Assembly (NCBI GenBank): GCA_030656215.1
Contig: JAUSOD010000053.1
Coordinates: 1-64,000, forward strand
Source of the DNA: Azoarcus sp.
Lineage (GTDB): Bacteria > Pseudomonadota > Gammaproteobacteria > Burkholderiales > Rhodocyclaceae
Reading direction: 5' to 3'
Length of the DNA stretch: 64,000 nucleotides
Shown: positions 35,901-46,012 of the stretch, in pieces
How positions within the stretch are numbered: the first letter of the stretch is position 1
How the letters are laid out: each line of letters begins with the position of its first letter
Position numbers and translations under genes: made by a program
The notes under the pieces: generated by a model
Told to the model about the DNA's origin: nothing
Databases searched by the model: none
The model's input: only the letters and a program-made list of their open reading frames with translations

Positions 35901-36448
35901 CGGCCCTCGGTTTCCCGCCGCCGCTCGCGATACTTGGTGACCCCCGCTGCCTCCTCGAGGAAGCCGCGGATCTCTTCCGGTCGCGCCTCGATGATGCGCG
36001 AGATCATGCCCTGCTCGATGATGGCGTAAGCACGTGGCCCAAGGCCGGTACCCAGAAACAGGTCGATCACGTCCTTGCGCCGAACGTGGGTGTTGTTGAT
36101 GTAGTAGCTCGAGTCGCCACTGCGGTCGAGCACGCGCTTGACCGAAATCTCGGCATAGCGCGACCACTGGCCGGCAGCGCGGCCCTCGTTGTTGTCGAAC
36201 ACCAGCTCCACACTGGCCCGCGACACCGGCTTGCGCGTGGTGGAGCCATTGAAGATCACATCCTGCATCGACTCGCCACGCAGCGCGGAGGCGCGCGTTT
36301 CCCCCAGCACCCAGCGCACTGCATCGATGATATTGGACTTGCCGCAACCGTTGGGACCTACGACGCCGACCAGGTTGCCCGGCATGAGGACGGTGGTCGG
36401 ATCGACGAAGGTCTTGAAACCGGCAAGTTTGAGCTTGGAAAGACGCAC
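32912..36448 (-). CDS. smc: Chromosome partition protein SMC
   Basis: Large ATPase that compacts and segregates the chromosome with ScpA and ScpB. About 1178 residues, normal for the family. The conserved N-terminus VRLSKLKLAGFKTFVDPT starts at a GTG; upstream in-frame sequence is not conserved. Walker A GPNGCGKS is at 31-38. Two long coiled coils flank a central hinge (about 510-660), and the C-terminal head carries LLSGGEKALTAIALVFA and FCMLDEVDAPLDD. It is divergent from dapC. Confidence 0.96.
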   Translation of the reverse strand: MRLSKLKLAGFKTFVDPTTVLMPGNLVGVVGPNGCGKSNIIDAVRWVLGETRASALRGESMQDVIFNGSTTRKPVSRASVELVFDNNEGRAAGQWSRYAEISVKRVLDRSGDSSYYINNTHVRRKDVIDLFLGTGLGPRAYAIIEQGMISRIIEARPEEIRGFLEEAAGVTKYRERRRETEGRLSDAGDNLARLDDIRMELGERIGHLEGQAVIAERYHALSSAHVQKQQLLWLIKRNEARAEHQRLADELNRNTRQIETDSARLQELEAAIEAARDAHFAASETVHLAQSDLFAVSAEVTRLETELQHLAETRKRLEARVAQLALDQGHWSARREALSADRLRWEALADNAAMRAEQAEGRHAEIADRVPDADSARIAADTTVGSARRELAQTEQQLRVEEANRASATRALEALQQRRARLETERGAIQGPDGAMLAEREARVEALQDALEDQQHEVAGLQGRLPDAQAALKSALEHERAVQRRLTDLRARRDALVQLQAKVQSQGKLGDWLKRHGHAELPPLWRSLRVAAGWEAAVEAVLRERLAALTTDDSEADSVARGMLDELPPESLALGLGAAALPRPGLLVPEGAEPLIKHVELTDATLRPLVEDWLQGYFAVERLEDWLPQRALLEPGVHLVGARGQVLSRHALIHFVPDSRTHGVIERQREIDQLAGQQAVLEDDARGAHDALLGAEAAASELQERINVLRRELQSAQAGLHAEQVEVLKLAQARNRADERRTQLERDLGDLVHLEATEHEHFARADLEVARAEELAELQRHRLDTAVDVLREREHSLRELRALEQTCARELQEARFSERECAGKLEDLARNLQLAAEQLERVVAEQALREQELEVTNDIRSRDALQTALGLRSSREAALAARRDALELATATLRQTEELRMRTEQEAGPIRARVAELRLAVQAAELASAQFDERLIEAGADEATLTPLLASDPKESTLQREVSRLAREIAELGAVNLAALDELRTASERKAYLDAQTDDLTQAIGTLEDAIRRIDRETREQLQATYNTVNRQFADLFPQLFGGGRAELVLTGDEILDAGIQIIAQPPGKKNTSIQLLSGGEKALTAIALVFAMFQLNPAPFCMLDEVDAPLDDTNTERYGQMVKRMSSHTQFIFISHNRITMEIAQQLVGVTMQEQGVSRVVEVDIEEALRLAESVAA

Positions 36449-36605
36449 GTCAGGCCGAAGGCATAGTGGAAAACAGGATGAAACCCGTACTTTGGTATCG
36501 TCGGGGGGACGTCGAGGGAACGCCGACAAGGCGCCGCATGATAACATCTTCGGCCTTTACGACCCGCTCTGCCCGCCCTTCGCGGCGTGCGAAAAGTGTT
36601 CCAAA

Positions 36606-37814
36606 GTGAATCCGAATCTTTCCCGACTGCACTCCTATCCGTTCGAAAAACTGCGCCGTCTGTTCGAAGGGATCACCCCGCCGGACGGGCTGAAGCCGAT
36701 CAGATTGTCGATCGGCGAGCCGCAGCACGCCACCCCGGCCTTCATCCGCCAGGCGGTGGCCGACAACCTCGACGGGCTGGCGACCTATCCGACCACCCAG
36801 GGCTCGGATGCGCTGCGCGGCGCAATCGCCGGCTGGCTGCAACGTCGCTACGATCTGCCCGGGCTCGACTGCGCAAGCCAGGTTCTGCCGGTCAATGGCT
36901 CGCGCGAGGCCCTGTTCGCATTCGGCCAGTGCGTAATTGACGGGACCCGAAGCGACGGCACCCAAACCGGCGCAAAGGTGCTGTGCCCCAATCCGTTCTA
37001 CCAGATCTACGAGGGCGCAGCGCTGCTCGCCGGCGCGGAACCGGTGTTTCTGAACAACCTGCCCGACAACAACTTCGGCTCGGACTTCGACAGCATTCCG
37101 GACGCCGTCTGGCAGGACGTACAGCTGGTGTTCGTCTGTTCACCCGGCAATCCGACGGGCCGCGTCCTCAGTCTCGACGAGTGGCGTCACCTGTTCGAGC
37201 TCTCCGACCGGCACGACTTCGTGATTGCGGCGGACGAGTGCTACTCGGAGATCTATTTCGACGACGATGCGCTGCCGATCGGCGCGCTCGAGGCGGCGCA
37301 CCGGCTCGGTCGCAGCGATTATCGCAATGTGGTGATGTTCTCCAGCCTGTCCAAGCGCTCGAACGTCCCCGGACTCCGCTCCGGCTTCGTCGCCGGCGAC
37401 GCGAAGATCCTGAAGGACTTCCTGCGCTACCGCACCTATCACGGCTGCGCCATGAGCAACACGGTGCAGGCCGCTTCAGTCGCAGCCTGGAACGACGAGA
37501 CCCACGTCGCTGAAAACCGCCGCATGTACCGCGAGAAGTTCGCCCGCGTCACCCCGATGCTCGCGCCGTGGCTGCAAGTCGAACGCCCCGATGCCGGCTT
37601 CTACCTGTGGGCGCGCACCCCGATTCCGGACACCGAGTTCGCCCGCCGTCTGCAGGCTGAATATAATGTGACCGTCCTTCCCGGCAGCTATCTCGCGCGC
37701 GAGGTCGCCGGCATCAACCCTGGCGCAGGCTTCGTGCGCATTGCGCTGGTTGCAGACACGGCTGAATGCGTGGAAGCAGCCGAGCGCATCGTTGCCTTCT
37801 GTCAAACACTGTAA
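36606..37814 (+). CDS. dapC: Succinyldiaminopimelate transaminase
   Basis: PLP-dependent class I/II aminotransferase that converts N-succinyl-2-amino-6-ketopimelate to N-succinyl-diaminopimelate for lysine and peptidoglycan. The start is GTG (VNPNLSRLHSYPFEKL), giving 402 residues; the open frame continues upstream but without conservation. The PLP lysine lies in SSLSKRSNVPGLRSG, with the CSPGNPTGRVLS and DECYSEIYF blocks before it. It stands 12 bases before dapD, so the two are co-transcribed. Confidence 0.94.
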   Translation: MNPNLSRLHSYPFEKLRRLFEGITPPDGLKPIRLSIGEPQHATPAFIRQAVADNLDGLATYPTTQGSDALRGAIAGWLQRRYDLPGLDCASQVLPVNGSREALFAFGQCVIDGTRSDGTQTGAKVLCPNPFYQIYEGAALLAGAEPVFLNNLPDNNFGSDFDSIPDAVWQDVQLVFVCSPGNPTGRVLSLDEWRHLFELSDRHDFVIAADECYSEIYFDDDALPIGALEAAHRLGRSDYRNVVMFSSLSKRSNVPGLRSGFVAGDAKILKDFLRYRTYHGCAMSNTVQAASVAAWNDETHVAENRRMYREKFARVTPMLAPWLQVERPDAGFYLWARTPIPDTEFARRLQAEYNVTVLPGSYLAREVAGINPGAGFVRIALVADTAECVEAAERIVAFCQTL

Positions 37815-37826
37815 GAGAGCCTCCCA

Positions 37827-38645
37827 ATGCAAGCTTTGCAAACCATCATCGACACCGCCTTCGAAAACCGCGCCAGCCTGTCGCCGACCGCGGCTCCTGC
37901 CGAGGTGCGCGACGCCGTCGCCACCGTCATCGCCGGGCTCGACGCCGGCACCCTGCGCGTGGCCGAGAAGAAAGACGGCCAGTGGGTCGTCAACCAGTGG
38001 ATCAAGAAGGCCGTGCTGATTTCCTTCCGTCTGCGCGACAACGAGATCGTGACCGCCGGCGGCCTGAACTACTACGACAAGGTCCCGACCAAGTTCGGCG
38101 ACTACACCCCGGAGCAGTTCCGCGAAGGAGGCTTCCGCGTGGTGCCGCCGGCCATGGCGCGCAAGGGCAGCTTCATCGGCAAGAACGTCGTGCTGATGCC
38201 TTCCTATGTGAATATCGGTGCCTACGTTGATGAAGGCACGATGGTCGACACCTGGGCCACCGTCGGCTCGTGCGCGCAGATCGGCAAGAATGTGCACCTG
38301 TCTGGAGGCGTCGGCATCGGTGGCGTGCTCGAACCCGTCCAGGCCGGTCCGGTGATCATCGAGGACAACGTCTTTGTCGGCGCCCGCTCCGAGGTGGTGG
38401 AAGGCGTGATCATCGAAGAGAACGCCGTGCTGTCGATGGGCGTATACCTCGGCATGAGCACCAAGATCTACGACCGCGAGACGGGCGAGGTGCACTACGG
38501 TCGCGTACCGGCCGGCTCGGTCGTGGTGCCCGGCAGCCTGCCCTCTGCTTGTGGCAAGTACAGTCTTTACTGCGCCGTCATCGTGAAGAAGGTCGATGCG
38601 CAGACCCGCGCCAAGACCGCGATCAACGATCTGCTGCGCGCCTGA
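37827..38645 (+). CDS. dapD: Tetrahydrodipicolinate N-succinyltransferase
   Basis: Trimeric left-handed beta-helix acyltransferase that succinylates tetrahydrodipicolinate. The 272 residues match the family length. Motifs: [68 protein letters not shown] and the C-terminal [19 protein letters not shown]. It acts directly upstream of DapC and DapE, which are encoded on either side. Confidence 0.97.
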   Translation: MQALQTIIDTAFENRASLSPTAAPAEVRDAVATVIAGLDAGTLRVAEKKDGQWVVNQWIKKAVLISFRLRDNEIVTAGGLNYYDKVPTKFGDYTPEQFREGGFRVVPPAMARKGSFIGKNVVLMPSYVNIGAYVDEGTMVDTWATVGSCAQIGKNVHLSGGVGIGGVLEPVQAGPVIIEDNVFVGARSEVVEGVIIEENAVLSMGVYLGMSTKIYDRETGEVHYGRVPAGSVVVPGSLPSACGKYSLYCAVIVKKVDAQTRAKTAINDLLRA

Positions 38646-38660
38646 CCGATCACCCTGCGG

Positions 38661-38701
38661 GATCAATGGGGTGGTATCGATGGAGTGGAACTCCATTGAT
38701 C
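38661..38701. repeat. REP-like palindrome, copy 1
   Basis: GATCAATGG at 38661-38669 and CCATTGATC at 38693-38701 form a perfect 9-base inverted repeat between dapD and pilU. The left arm continues as GGGT, shared with copy 2. Confidence 0.6.
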
Positions 38702-38724
38702 CTTCCTTCTTGCGCCCATACCTC

Positions 38725-38764
38725 GATCAATGGGGTCCGGACCCGTCCGTCCGACCCCATTGAT
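38725..38764. repeat. REP-like palindrome, copy 2
   Basis: ATCAATGGGGTC at 38726-38737 and GACCCCATTGAT at 38753-38764 form a perfect 12-base inverted repeat with a 15-base loop that contains direct CGTCC repeats. It shares the GATCAATGGGGT core with copy 1 and ends 32 bases before the pilU start codon. Confidence 0.65.
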
Positions 38765-38796
38765 GCATCATCTTCTCGCTGACGGAGCCCGAACCC

Positions 38797-39975
38797 ATGA
38801 TTTTCGACAAGCTGTTCCAGCTCATGGCCGAAAAGACCGCTTCGGATATCTTCATCACTGCGGGGGCCCCGATCCACATCAAGATCCAGGGCCACACCAT
38901 GCCGATCAATCAGCAGATCATGGAGCCGACCATGATCCAGAAGATGATCTACGAGATGATGGTGCCCGAGCAGATCGAACGCTTCGAGCGTGATAAGGAG
39001 CTCAACCTCTCCTTTGGCCGCCGCGATCTGGGCAATTTCCGGGTCAACGTGTTCTGGCAGCGTAATTCGGTCGCGGTCGTGGTGCGCTATATCCAGGGCG
39101 ACATTCCGACCGTCGAGAGCCTTGGGCTGCCCCCCTCGCTCGCCGACATCGTAATGGAGAAGCGCGGACTGGTACTGGTAGTGGGCGCCACCGGCTCGGG
39201 CAAATCGACCACCCTGGCGTCGATGATCGATCACCGTCTGCGCAGCCGTTCCGGCCACGTTCTAACCGTCGAGGATCCGATCGAGTACCTGTTCAAGCAT
39301 CGCAAATCGATCGTCAACCAACGCGAAGTTGGAATCGACACCCATAGCTGGAACGATGCGCTGCGCAATGCCATGCGCCAAGCACCCGACTGCATCCTGA
39401 TCGGCGAAATCCGCGACCGCGAAACCATGCAGGCTGCACTCGCCTACTCGCAGACCGGCCACCTTTGCCTGTCGACGCTGCACGCCAACAACGCGTATCA
39501 CGCGCTCAACCGGATCGTGAACTTCTTCCCGCTGGAAAACCGACCACTGCTTTATCTCGACCTCTCGGTGGCGCTGCGCAGCATCATTTCGCAACGCCTG
39601 GTGCGCAAGCCAGACGGCAAACGGATTCCCGCCGTCGAAACCCTGATGAACACCCGCCACGTTTCCGAGCTGATCGAACGTGGCGATCTGAACGAGGTGA
39701 AGGAAGCCATGGAGCAGAGTCTCGCCCCCGGCTCACAAACCTTCGAACAGGATCTGTTCCGCCTCTATCACGAGAAGGTGATCTCGCTGGACGAGGCGCT
39801 CGCCAATGCCGATTCGCCGTCCAACCTGTCGTGGCTGATCAACAACGCTCAATTCGGCGGTGCGCCCAAAGGCGTGCAGAACCTCGCAGCGCCGCAGGTC
39901 GTGGATTTTGAGCGCACCCAGCCCGACGGCGCGTCGTTCCGGGAGTTCACCCTCCACCTCGACGACCAATCGTAA
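38797..39975 (+). CDS. pilU: Type IV pilus retraction ATPase PilU
   Basis: Hexameric secretion-type ATPase that powers pilus retraction together with PilT. The 392 residues are closer to PilU (about 380) than to PilT (about 345). Walker A GATGSGKST is near residue 130, Asp box VEDPIEYLF, Walker B APDCILIGEIRDRETM, His box GHLCLSTLHANN. The C-terminal tail after residue 340 is variable. GGAG lies upstream of the ATG. pilT is not in the window. Its position inside the dap genes is also seen in other betaproteobacteria. Confidence 0.9.
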   Translation: MIFDKLFQLMAEKTASDIFITAGAPIHIKIQGHTMPINQQIMEPTMIQKMIYEMMVPEQIERFERDKELNLSFGRRDLGNFRVNVFWQRNSVAVVVRYIQGDIPTVESLGLPPSLADIVMEKRGLVLVVGATGSGKSTTLASMIDHRLRSRSGHVLTVEDPIEYLFKHRKSIVNQREVGIDTHSWNDALRNAMRQAPDCILIGEIRDRETMQAALAYSQTGHLCLSTLHANNAYHALNRIVNFFPLENRPLLYLDLSVALRSIISQRLVRKPDGKRIPAVETLMNTRHVSELIERGDLNEVKEAMEQSLAPGSQTFEQDLFRLYHEKVISLDEALANADSPSNLSWLINNAQFGGAPKGVQNLAAPQVVDFERTQPDGASFREFTLHLDDQS

Positions 39976-41145
<1,170 letters not shown>

Positions 41146-41167
41146 ACCCCCACCGAGAACCCATGAC

Positions 41168-42127
41168 ATGACCGACCACGCCGAAGAACTGGATCACGAA
41201 CACGACCACGAGCACCACGAGCACGAAAGTGGCCCGCTGGCCGAACTTGTCACCGTGCGCGACTGGCTGCGCTACTCGGTAACCCGTTTCAATCGCACGC
41301 AGATCTTCTGCGGCCACGGCGTAACCGACTCGTTCGACGAAGCCGCCTGGCTGGTGCTGTCCACCCTTGCCCTGCCGCTGGATCGACTCGAACCATTCCT
41401 CGACGCCTGCATCCCGTCCGACGAGCGTCTGGCCCTGTTCGACAACATCGAACGGCGCGTAGTGGAGAGGGTGCCGACCGCCTATATCGCGCAGGAAGCC
41501 TGGCTGGGCGACTTCCGTTTCTATGTGGACGAACGGGTCATCATTCCGCGTTCCTTCTTTGCCGAGTTGCTCGAGAACGGCTTCGCCCCGTGGGTGGAAG
41601 ATCCCGACACCGTGACCAGTGCGCTCGATCTGTGCACCGGCTCGGGCTGCCTCGCCATCCTGATGGCGCATGCCTTCCCCAATGCCGACATTGTCGCCGC
41701 CGATCTGTCCGAAGACGCACTCGACGTGGCACGCCGCAATGTGGACGACTACGCACTTGGGGGGCAGATCGAACTGGTCCGCAGCGACGTTTTCAGCGCG
41801 ATCGGTGAGCGTCGCTTCGACCTGATCCTGAGCAACCCGCCCTATGTCACCGCCGAGGCGATGGCCGCGCTGCCGCCCGAGTACCTTCACGAACCCACGA
41901 TGGCGCTGGCCGCCGGCGAGGACGGCCTGGATATCGTGCGCAAGCTGATTGCCGAAGCCGCACAACACCTCCACCCGGAAGGCCTGCTCGCGGTGGAAGT
42001 AGGACACAATCGCGATATCGTCGAGAACGCCTTCCCCGAACTGCCTTTCAGCTGGCTATCGACGCGAGGCGGCGACGACATGGTTTTCCTGCTGAAACGA
42101 GAAGACCTTCCTGGCGGTCAGATCTAG
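41168..42127 (+). CDS. prmB: Ribosomal protein uL3 glutamine N5-methyltransferase
   Basis: SAM-dependent methyltransferase of the PrmB/HemK group that modifies a glutamine of ribosomal protein uL3. About 319 residues. SAM motif ALDLCTGSGCLAILMA and the glutamine-binding motif LILSNPPYVTAEAM are intact, preceded by DERVIIPRSFFAELLE. The N-terminus carries an unusual His/Glu/Asp-rich stretch (EELDHEHDHEHHEHESG) before the helical domain. The open frame begins further upstream inside dapE, but the ATG at this position is the sensible start. Confidence 0.93.
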   Translation: MTDHAEELDHEHDHEHHEHESGPLAELVTVRDWLRYSVTRFNRTQIFCGHGVTDSFDEAAWLVLSTLALPLDRLEPFLDACIPSDERLALFDNIERRVVERVPTAYIAQEAWLGDFRFYVDERVIIPRSFFAELLENGFAPWVEDPDTVTSALDLCTGSGCLAILMAHAFPNADIVAADLSEDALDVARRNVDDYALGGQIELVRSDVFSAIGERRFDLILSNPPYVTAEAMAALPPEYLHEPTMALAAGEDGLDIVRKLIAEAAQHLHPEGLLAVEVGHNRDIVENAFPELPFSWLSTRGGDDMVFLLKREDLPGGQI

Positions 42128-42168
42128 TCTGCTTGAGCGGTGTTGGATCAATATATGGAGATACTCCC

Positions 42169-42627
42169 ATGGCGATGGAACGCCCGATCCTGCTGATCGA
42201 AGACAACCCTGACGATGAAGCGCTCACGCTCAGGGCATTCGGCAAAAACCAGATCGGCAACCCGGTGGTGGTTGCGCGCGACGGAGTGGAGGCAATCGAC
42301 TATCTGGCCGGTACCGGCAGTCATGCCGGTCGCGACCTCAGCACCATGCCGGTGTTGATTCTGCTCGATCTGAAGCTGCCCCGAATCGATGGCCTCGAGG
42401 TGCTGCGACGCATTCGTGCGGGGGAGCACACCGCAATGCTGCCGGTGGTGGTGCTGACCACGTCGCGTGAAACCCAGGATATCGAGCAGGCCTATCGGCT
42501 GGGTGCGAACAGCTACATCCGCAAGCCGGTCGATTACGAACGATTCATTCAGGCGGTGGGGCAGATTGCGGTTTACTGGCTGACGCTCAACGAAACCACC
42601 GTAAGCGCCGCAAACAGTCCGTACTGA
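42169..42627 (+). CDS. Single-domain response regulator (CheY/Rcp1-like)
   Basis: Receiver-only protein of about 152 residues with no output domain. Acidic pocket LLIEDNPDDEA, phosphoacceptor Asp in LILLDLKLPRIDG, Thr in VVVLTTSRETQD and Lys in SYIRKPVDY. The ILLIEDNPDD start and the spacing resemble the Rcp1 type that pairs with phytochrome-like or PAS histidine kinases. GGAG precedes the chosen ATG by about ten bases. No kinase gene is adjacent, so the partner is unknown. Confidence 0.9.
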   Translation: MAMERPILLIEDNPDDEALTLRAFGKNQIGNPVVVARDGVEAIDYLAGTGSHAGRDLSTMPVLILLDLKLPRIDGLEVLRRIRAGEHTAMLPVVVLTTSRETQDIEQAYRLGANSYIRKPVDYERFIQAVGQIAVYWLTLNETTVSAANSPY

Positions 42628-42650
42628 GGTCCGTACCGAACAGCACCACA

Positions 42651-42674
42651 GCGCGCGCCTGGTCAGGCGCGCGC
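42651..42674. terminator. Strong hairpin between convergent response regulator gene and iscX
   Basis: GCGCGCGCCT and AGGCGCGCGC form a perfect 10-base stem with a 4-base loop (GGTC) in the 68-base gap between two converging genes. There is no T-run, so it may act as a bidirectional barrier or with Rho. Confidence 0.6.
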
Positions 42675-42695
42675 CAGAAATCCGTTTAGCGCAGC

Positions 42696-42890
42696 TCAGG
42701 CCAGCTCGTCGATCCAGGCCTGTTGTATCGCCTCGAGAATGCGCTCGCCACAGTGCTTGGGATCGTCATCGAACTCGGGCAAGGCGACGACCCAACGCAT
42801 CAAATCGACAAAGTTCAAGCGCGCGGGGGCCACGTCGGGGTGCGCGTCGGCCAGCTGGAGGCCGATCTCCTGCACGTCGGTCCATTTCAT
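42696..42890 (-). CDS. iscX: Fe-S cluster assembly protein IscX
   Basis: Small acidic helical protein of 64 residues that binds IscS and modulates cluster assembly. It starts [15 protein letters not shown] and contains the family block LNFVDLMRWVVALPEFDDDP, ending EAIQQAWIDELA. Its start overlaps the fdx stop as ATGA. It is the last gene of the isc operon, as in E. coli. Confidence 0.94.
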   Translation of the reverse strand: MKWTDVQEIGLQLADAHPDVAPARLNFVDLMRWVVALPEFDDDPKHCGERILEAIQQAWIDELA

Positions 42891-43231
42891 CAGTGCTTGC
42901 CCTCCCGGGCCATGTTGATCGTATAGCGTGGAATCTCGATCACCAGCGGCGTGGAGCCCACCACCGCCTGGCAGGAAAGACGTGACTGCGGCTCCAGTCC
43001 CCAGGCCTTGTCGAGCAGATCTTCTTCTTCCTCTTCCGCCGTGCCAAGCGAGGAAAAACCCTCGCGCACGACAACGTGACAGGTCGTGCACGCGCAGGAT
43101 CGCTCGCAGGCGTGCTCAATCTCGACCCCGTGCTCGAGCAGGACATCGCAGATCGTGGCGCCTTCGCCGGCTTCAATCACCGTGCCCTCCGGACAGAGTT
43201 CGACATGGGGAAGCACTATGATCTGAGTCAT
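42890..43231 (-). CDS. fdx: ISC-type [2Fe-2S] ferredoxin
   Basis: Adrenodoxin-like ferredoxin that donates electrons in Fe-S cluster assembly. The 113 residues carry cluster ligands Cys42, Cys48, Cys51 (in [16 protein letters not shown]) and Cys87 (RLSCQAVV), the same positions as in E. coli Fdx. An acidic patch [16 protein letters not shown] follows. It overlaps both hscA and iscX by four bases. Confidence 0.96.
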   Translation of the reverse strand: MTQIIVLPHVELCPEGTVIEAGEGATICDVLLEHGVEIEHACERSCACTTCHVVVREGFSSLGTAEEEEEDLLDKAWGLEPQSRLSCQAVVGSTPLVIEIPRYTINMAREGKH

Positions 43232-45099
43232 ACGGAAATCTCGTCTATCTTGTGGCCGGTCAGCGCGGAACGGATGCTGCTGTCCATGCGCCGTGCGGCA
43301 AATTCGTCGGTAGCTCGGGCGAGTGCCTCGATGCCGGTCTTGATTGCACGATGGTCCTGCCCCTCGCGCAGCGAGCGCAGCTGGGCAATGACCACCTTGA
43401 TCTGATCGCGCTCAGCGGCATCGAGCAGTTCTCCATCCTTGGCCAGAGCCTGCTCGGTGGCCTCGATCACGCGGTCGGCCTCCACCTGCTGCTCGCGCAG
43501 CGCGCGCGCAGCCATGTCGTCGCCGGCACGCTCCACGCCTGCCCTGAGCATGCCGGTGATTTCGTCGTCGGACAGCCCGTAGGACGGTTTCACCAGTACG
43601 CTGGCTTCCACGCCGGAAGACATCTCGCGTGCGGAAACCGACAGCAAGCCGTCGGCATCCACCTGAAAGGCCACCCGGATCCGCGCCGCACCCGCCACCA
43701 TGGGCGGAATTCCACGCAGTTCGAAGCGCGCAAGCGAGCGGCAATCGGATACCAGCTCCCGCTCGCCCTGAACCACATGGAAGGCCATCGCGGTCTGGCC
43801 GTCCTTGAAGGTGGTGAACTCCTGCGCCCGCGCGATCGGCAGCGTCGAGTTACGCGGTATCACCTTCTCGACCAGCCCACCCATGGTCTCGAGACCGAGC
43901 GACAGCGGGATCACATCGAGCAGCAACCAATCCTCATCATCGGCCTTGCGATTGCCGACCAGCGCATTGGCCTGCATCGCGGCGCCCAGCGCCACGACCT
44001 TGTCCGGATCGAGATTGGTCAGCGGCTCCTGTCCGAAGTACTCGGCCACCGCACGCTGAATATGCGGCATGCGGGTAGCTCCGCCGACCATCACCACACC
44101 CTTGATATCCTCGGGCGCCAGGCCCGCATCGCGCAGCGCCTTGCGCACCGGACCCAGCGTTTTCTGCACCAGATTGCGGGTCAATTCGGCAAACTGATCG
44201 CGGCTGATGGCAAGATCAATCGCCTCGCCCGAGCCCAGCCTCAACTGAATCGGCGCCTCCTCGCATGAGGTCAGCAGCTCTTTGGCCTCGCGTGCCTTCA
44301 TTTGCAGGCGACGGGAATCTTCCGACGACGGCGGTGCGATCCGCGCCTGATCGAGCATCCAGCAGAACAGGCGATGATCGAAGTCATCGCCACCCAGCGC
44401 GGCATCGCCATTGGTGGACAACACTTCGAACACACCGCGCGACAGCTTGAGAATGGACAGATCGAAGGTGCCGCCGCCCAGGTCATAAACCGCGTACACC
44501 CCTTCGGCCGCGTTATCGAGGCCGTAAGCCACCGCCGCCGCAGTCGGCTCGTTGAGCAGCCGCAATACGTCGAGGCCGGCCAACCGGGCTGCATCCTTGG
44601 TCGCCTGACGCTGGGCGTCGTCAAAGTAGGCGGGAACGGTAATCACCGCGCCGGTGAGTTCACCACCCAGGCTGGCCTCGGCACGCAGGCGCAGCACGCG
44701 CAGAATTTCGGCCGAAATCTCCACCGGACTCTTCACCCCCTGAATCGTCCGCAGGCGAACCATACCGGGACTTTCCTCGAAGTCGTAGGGCATGGTCTCG
44801 ACGTGCGCAACGTCCTTGAGGCCGCGACCCATGAAGCGCTTGACCGAGACGATCGTGTTTCTGGGATCGGTCGCCTGTGCGGCCAGCGCCACCTGGCCGA
44901 CGTCGATCGCGCCATTGGCGCGATAGCGCACGATTGAGGGCACCATCGGTCGACCGGTCTCATCCGGGAGACAGACTGCAATGCCGTTGCGCACCGTCGC
45001 CACCAGCGAGTTGGTCGTGCCGAGGTCGATACCCACCGCAAGCCTGTGCTTGTGCGGCTCGGCGGACATTCCGGGTTCTGCAATCTGCAACAAGGCCAT
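43228..45099 (-). CDS. hscA: Hsp70-type chaperone HscA
   Basis: Specialised Hsp70 that releases the cluster from IscU with ATP. The 623 residues start [10 protein letters not shown], then the nucleotide motif [18 protein letters not shown]; the N-terminal wording closely matches E. coli HscA. The phosphate and adenosine motifs [15 protein letters not shown] and [14 protein letters not shown] are present, and a substrate-binding domain covers about residue 390 onward. Its client motif LPPVK is present in the IscU encoded upstream. Confidence 0.96.
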   Translation of the reverse strand: MALLQIAEPGMSAEPHKHRLAVGIDLGTTNSLVATVRNGIAVCLPDETGRPMVPSIVRYRANGAIDVGQVALAAQATDPRNTIVSVKRFMGRGLKDVAHVETMPYDFEESPGMVRLRTIQGVKSPVEISAEILRVLRLRAEASLGGELTGAVITVPAYFDDAQRQATKDAARLAGLDVLRLLNEPTAAAVAYGLDNAAEGVYAVYDLGGGTFDLSILKLSRGVFEVLSTNGDAALGGDDFDHRLFCWMLDQARIAPPSSEDSRRLQMKAREAKELLTSCEEAPIQLRLGSGEAIDLAISRDQFAELTRNLVQKTLGPVRKALRDAGLAPEDIKGVVMVGGATRMPHIQRAVAEYFGQEPLTNLDPDKVVALGAAMQANALVGNRKADDEDWLLLDVIPLSLGLETMGGLVEKVIPRNSTLPIARAQEFTTFKDGQTAMAFHVVQGERELVSDCRSLARFELRGIPPMVAGAARIRVAFQVDADGLLSVSAREMSSGVEASVLVKPSYGLSDDEITGMLRAGVERAGDDMAARALREQQVEADRVIEATEQALAKDGELLDAAERDQIKVVIAQLRSLREGQDHRAIKTGIEALARATDEFAARRMDSSIRSALTGHKIDEISV

Positions 45100-45114
45100 C
45101 GGGAGATTCCAGGG

Positions 45115-45648
45115 TCAGGTTTCGAGCGCCTCAAGGGCGTCGTCGATCTCGTGTTGTAGCTTTTCGATAAACATCAGACGCCGCACGGTGTCCGCCGCAG
45201 CCGGAAAATCCTGCGTTTCATCAAGCTCCCGTCCAAGGTCGGCCATGACCTCGCGGGCATGAAGGCGCAGGCGCTGGTGGAGCTGCTCGAGCTCGCCAAC
45301 CTCACCCGCCGCACGCGCCTCCTCCACCGCCTCGCGCCACTCCATTTGATCCATCAGGAATTCGGCCGACATCGCGGTGTTGGTTTCCAGGCCGGCATCC
45401 ACCCCGGCAAGCTCAAGCAGGTACTGCGCCCGCGGCAGCGGCTTCTTGAGCGTGCGGTAGCCCTCGTTCACCCGTGTCGCCCATTGCATCGAACGACGCT
45501 GCTCGAGGTCGGACAGATGCGCGTGGCGATCCGGGTGCACCTGCGACTGCAACTCATGCCAGGCGTGGTCGAGCACCGGCTCATCGAGCGCAAACGTGGG
45601 TGGCAGGCCAAAAAGGGCGAAAAAATCCTGCGTCAGGTCGATGCTCAT
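45115..45648 (-). CDS. hscB: J-domain co-chaperone HscB
   Basis: Hsp20-type co-chaperone that delivers IscU to HscA and stimulates its ATPase. The 177 residues have an N-terminal J domain starting DFFALFGLPPTFALD with the HPD motif in QVHPDRHAHL, and a C-terminal three-helix domain with the LMDQMEWREAVEEA block that binds IscU. It stands 15 bases before hscA. Confidence 0.95.
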   Translation of the reverse strand: MSIDLTQDFFALFGLPPTFALDEPVLDHAWHELQSQVHPDRHAHLSDLEQRRSMQWATRVNEGYRTLKKPLPRAQYLLELAGVDAGLETNTAMSAEFLMDQMEWREAVEEARAAGEVGELEQLHQRLRLHAREVMADLGRELDETQDFPAAADTVRRLMFIEKLQHEIDDALEALET

Positions 45649-45674
45649 GCGCGCGTGTGCTCTCGTTCAGCCAG

Positions 45675-45998
45675 TCAGACGTTGAAACTCTCGCCGCAAC
45701 CGCAGGCATCCTTGACGTTGGGATTATTGAACTTGAATCCCTCGTTCAGACCCTCACGAACGAAATCAAGCTCGGTACCTTCGAGGTAGGCGAGACTCTT
45801 CGGATCCACAATTACCTTGACCCCGTGGCTGTCGAAGACCAGGTCCTCGTCGAGCGCCTCGTCCACGAACTCGAGTTTGTAAGCCATGCCGGAACAACCC
45901 GACGTTCTCACCCCGAGGCGAATACCGACGCCCTTGCCCCGCTTGGCAATGTAGTTCGCCACATGCTTGGCCGCGCTTTCAGAAAGGGTGACACCCAT
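45675..45998 (-). CDS. iscA: A-type Fe-S carrier IscA
   Basis: A-type carrier that binds iron or Fe-S clusters. With the third of three consecutive ATG codons as start it has 107 residues, like E. coli IscA, and the cysteines then fall at 35, 99 and 101 ([20 protein letters not shown]). The GGGAGA ribosome site is too close to the first ATG, which supports the later start. Confidence 0.95.
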   Translation of the reverse strand: MGVTLSESAAKHVANYIAKRGKGVGIRLGVRTSGCSGMAYKLEFVDEALDEDLVFDSHGVKVIVDPKSLAYLEGTELDFVREGLNEGFKFNNPNVKDACGCGESFNV

Positions 45999-46012
45999 CA
46001 TCATTCTCCCGT

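Noticed and set aside
33164-36466. A very long open frame (1100 codons) on the plus strand opposite smc
   Set aside because: It is antisense to smc in its third-position-GC-rich frame, has no domain similarity, and smc is unmistakable. High GC produces such shadow frames.
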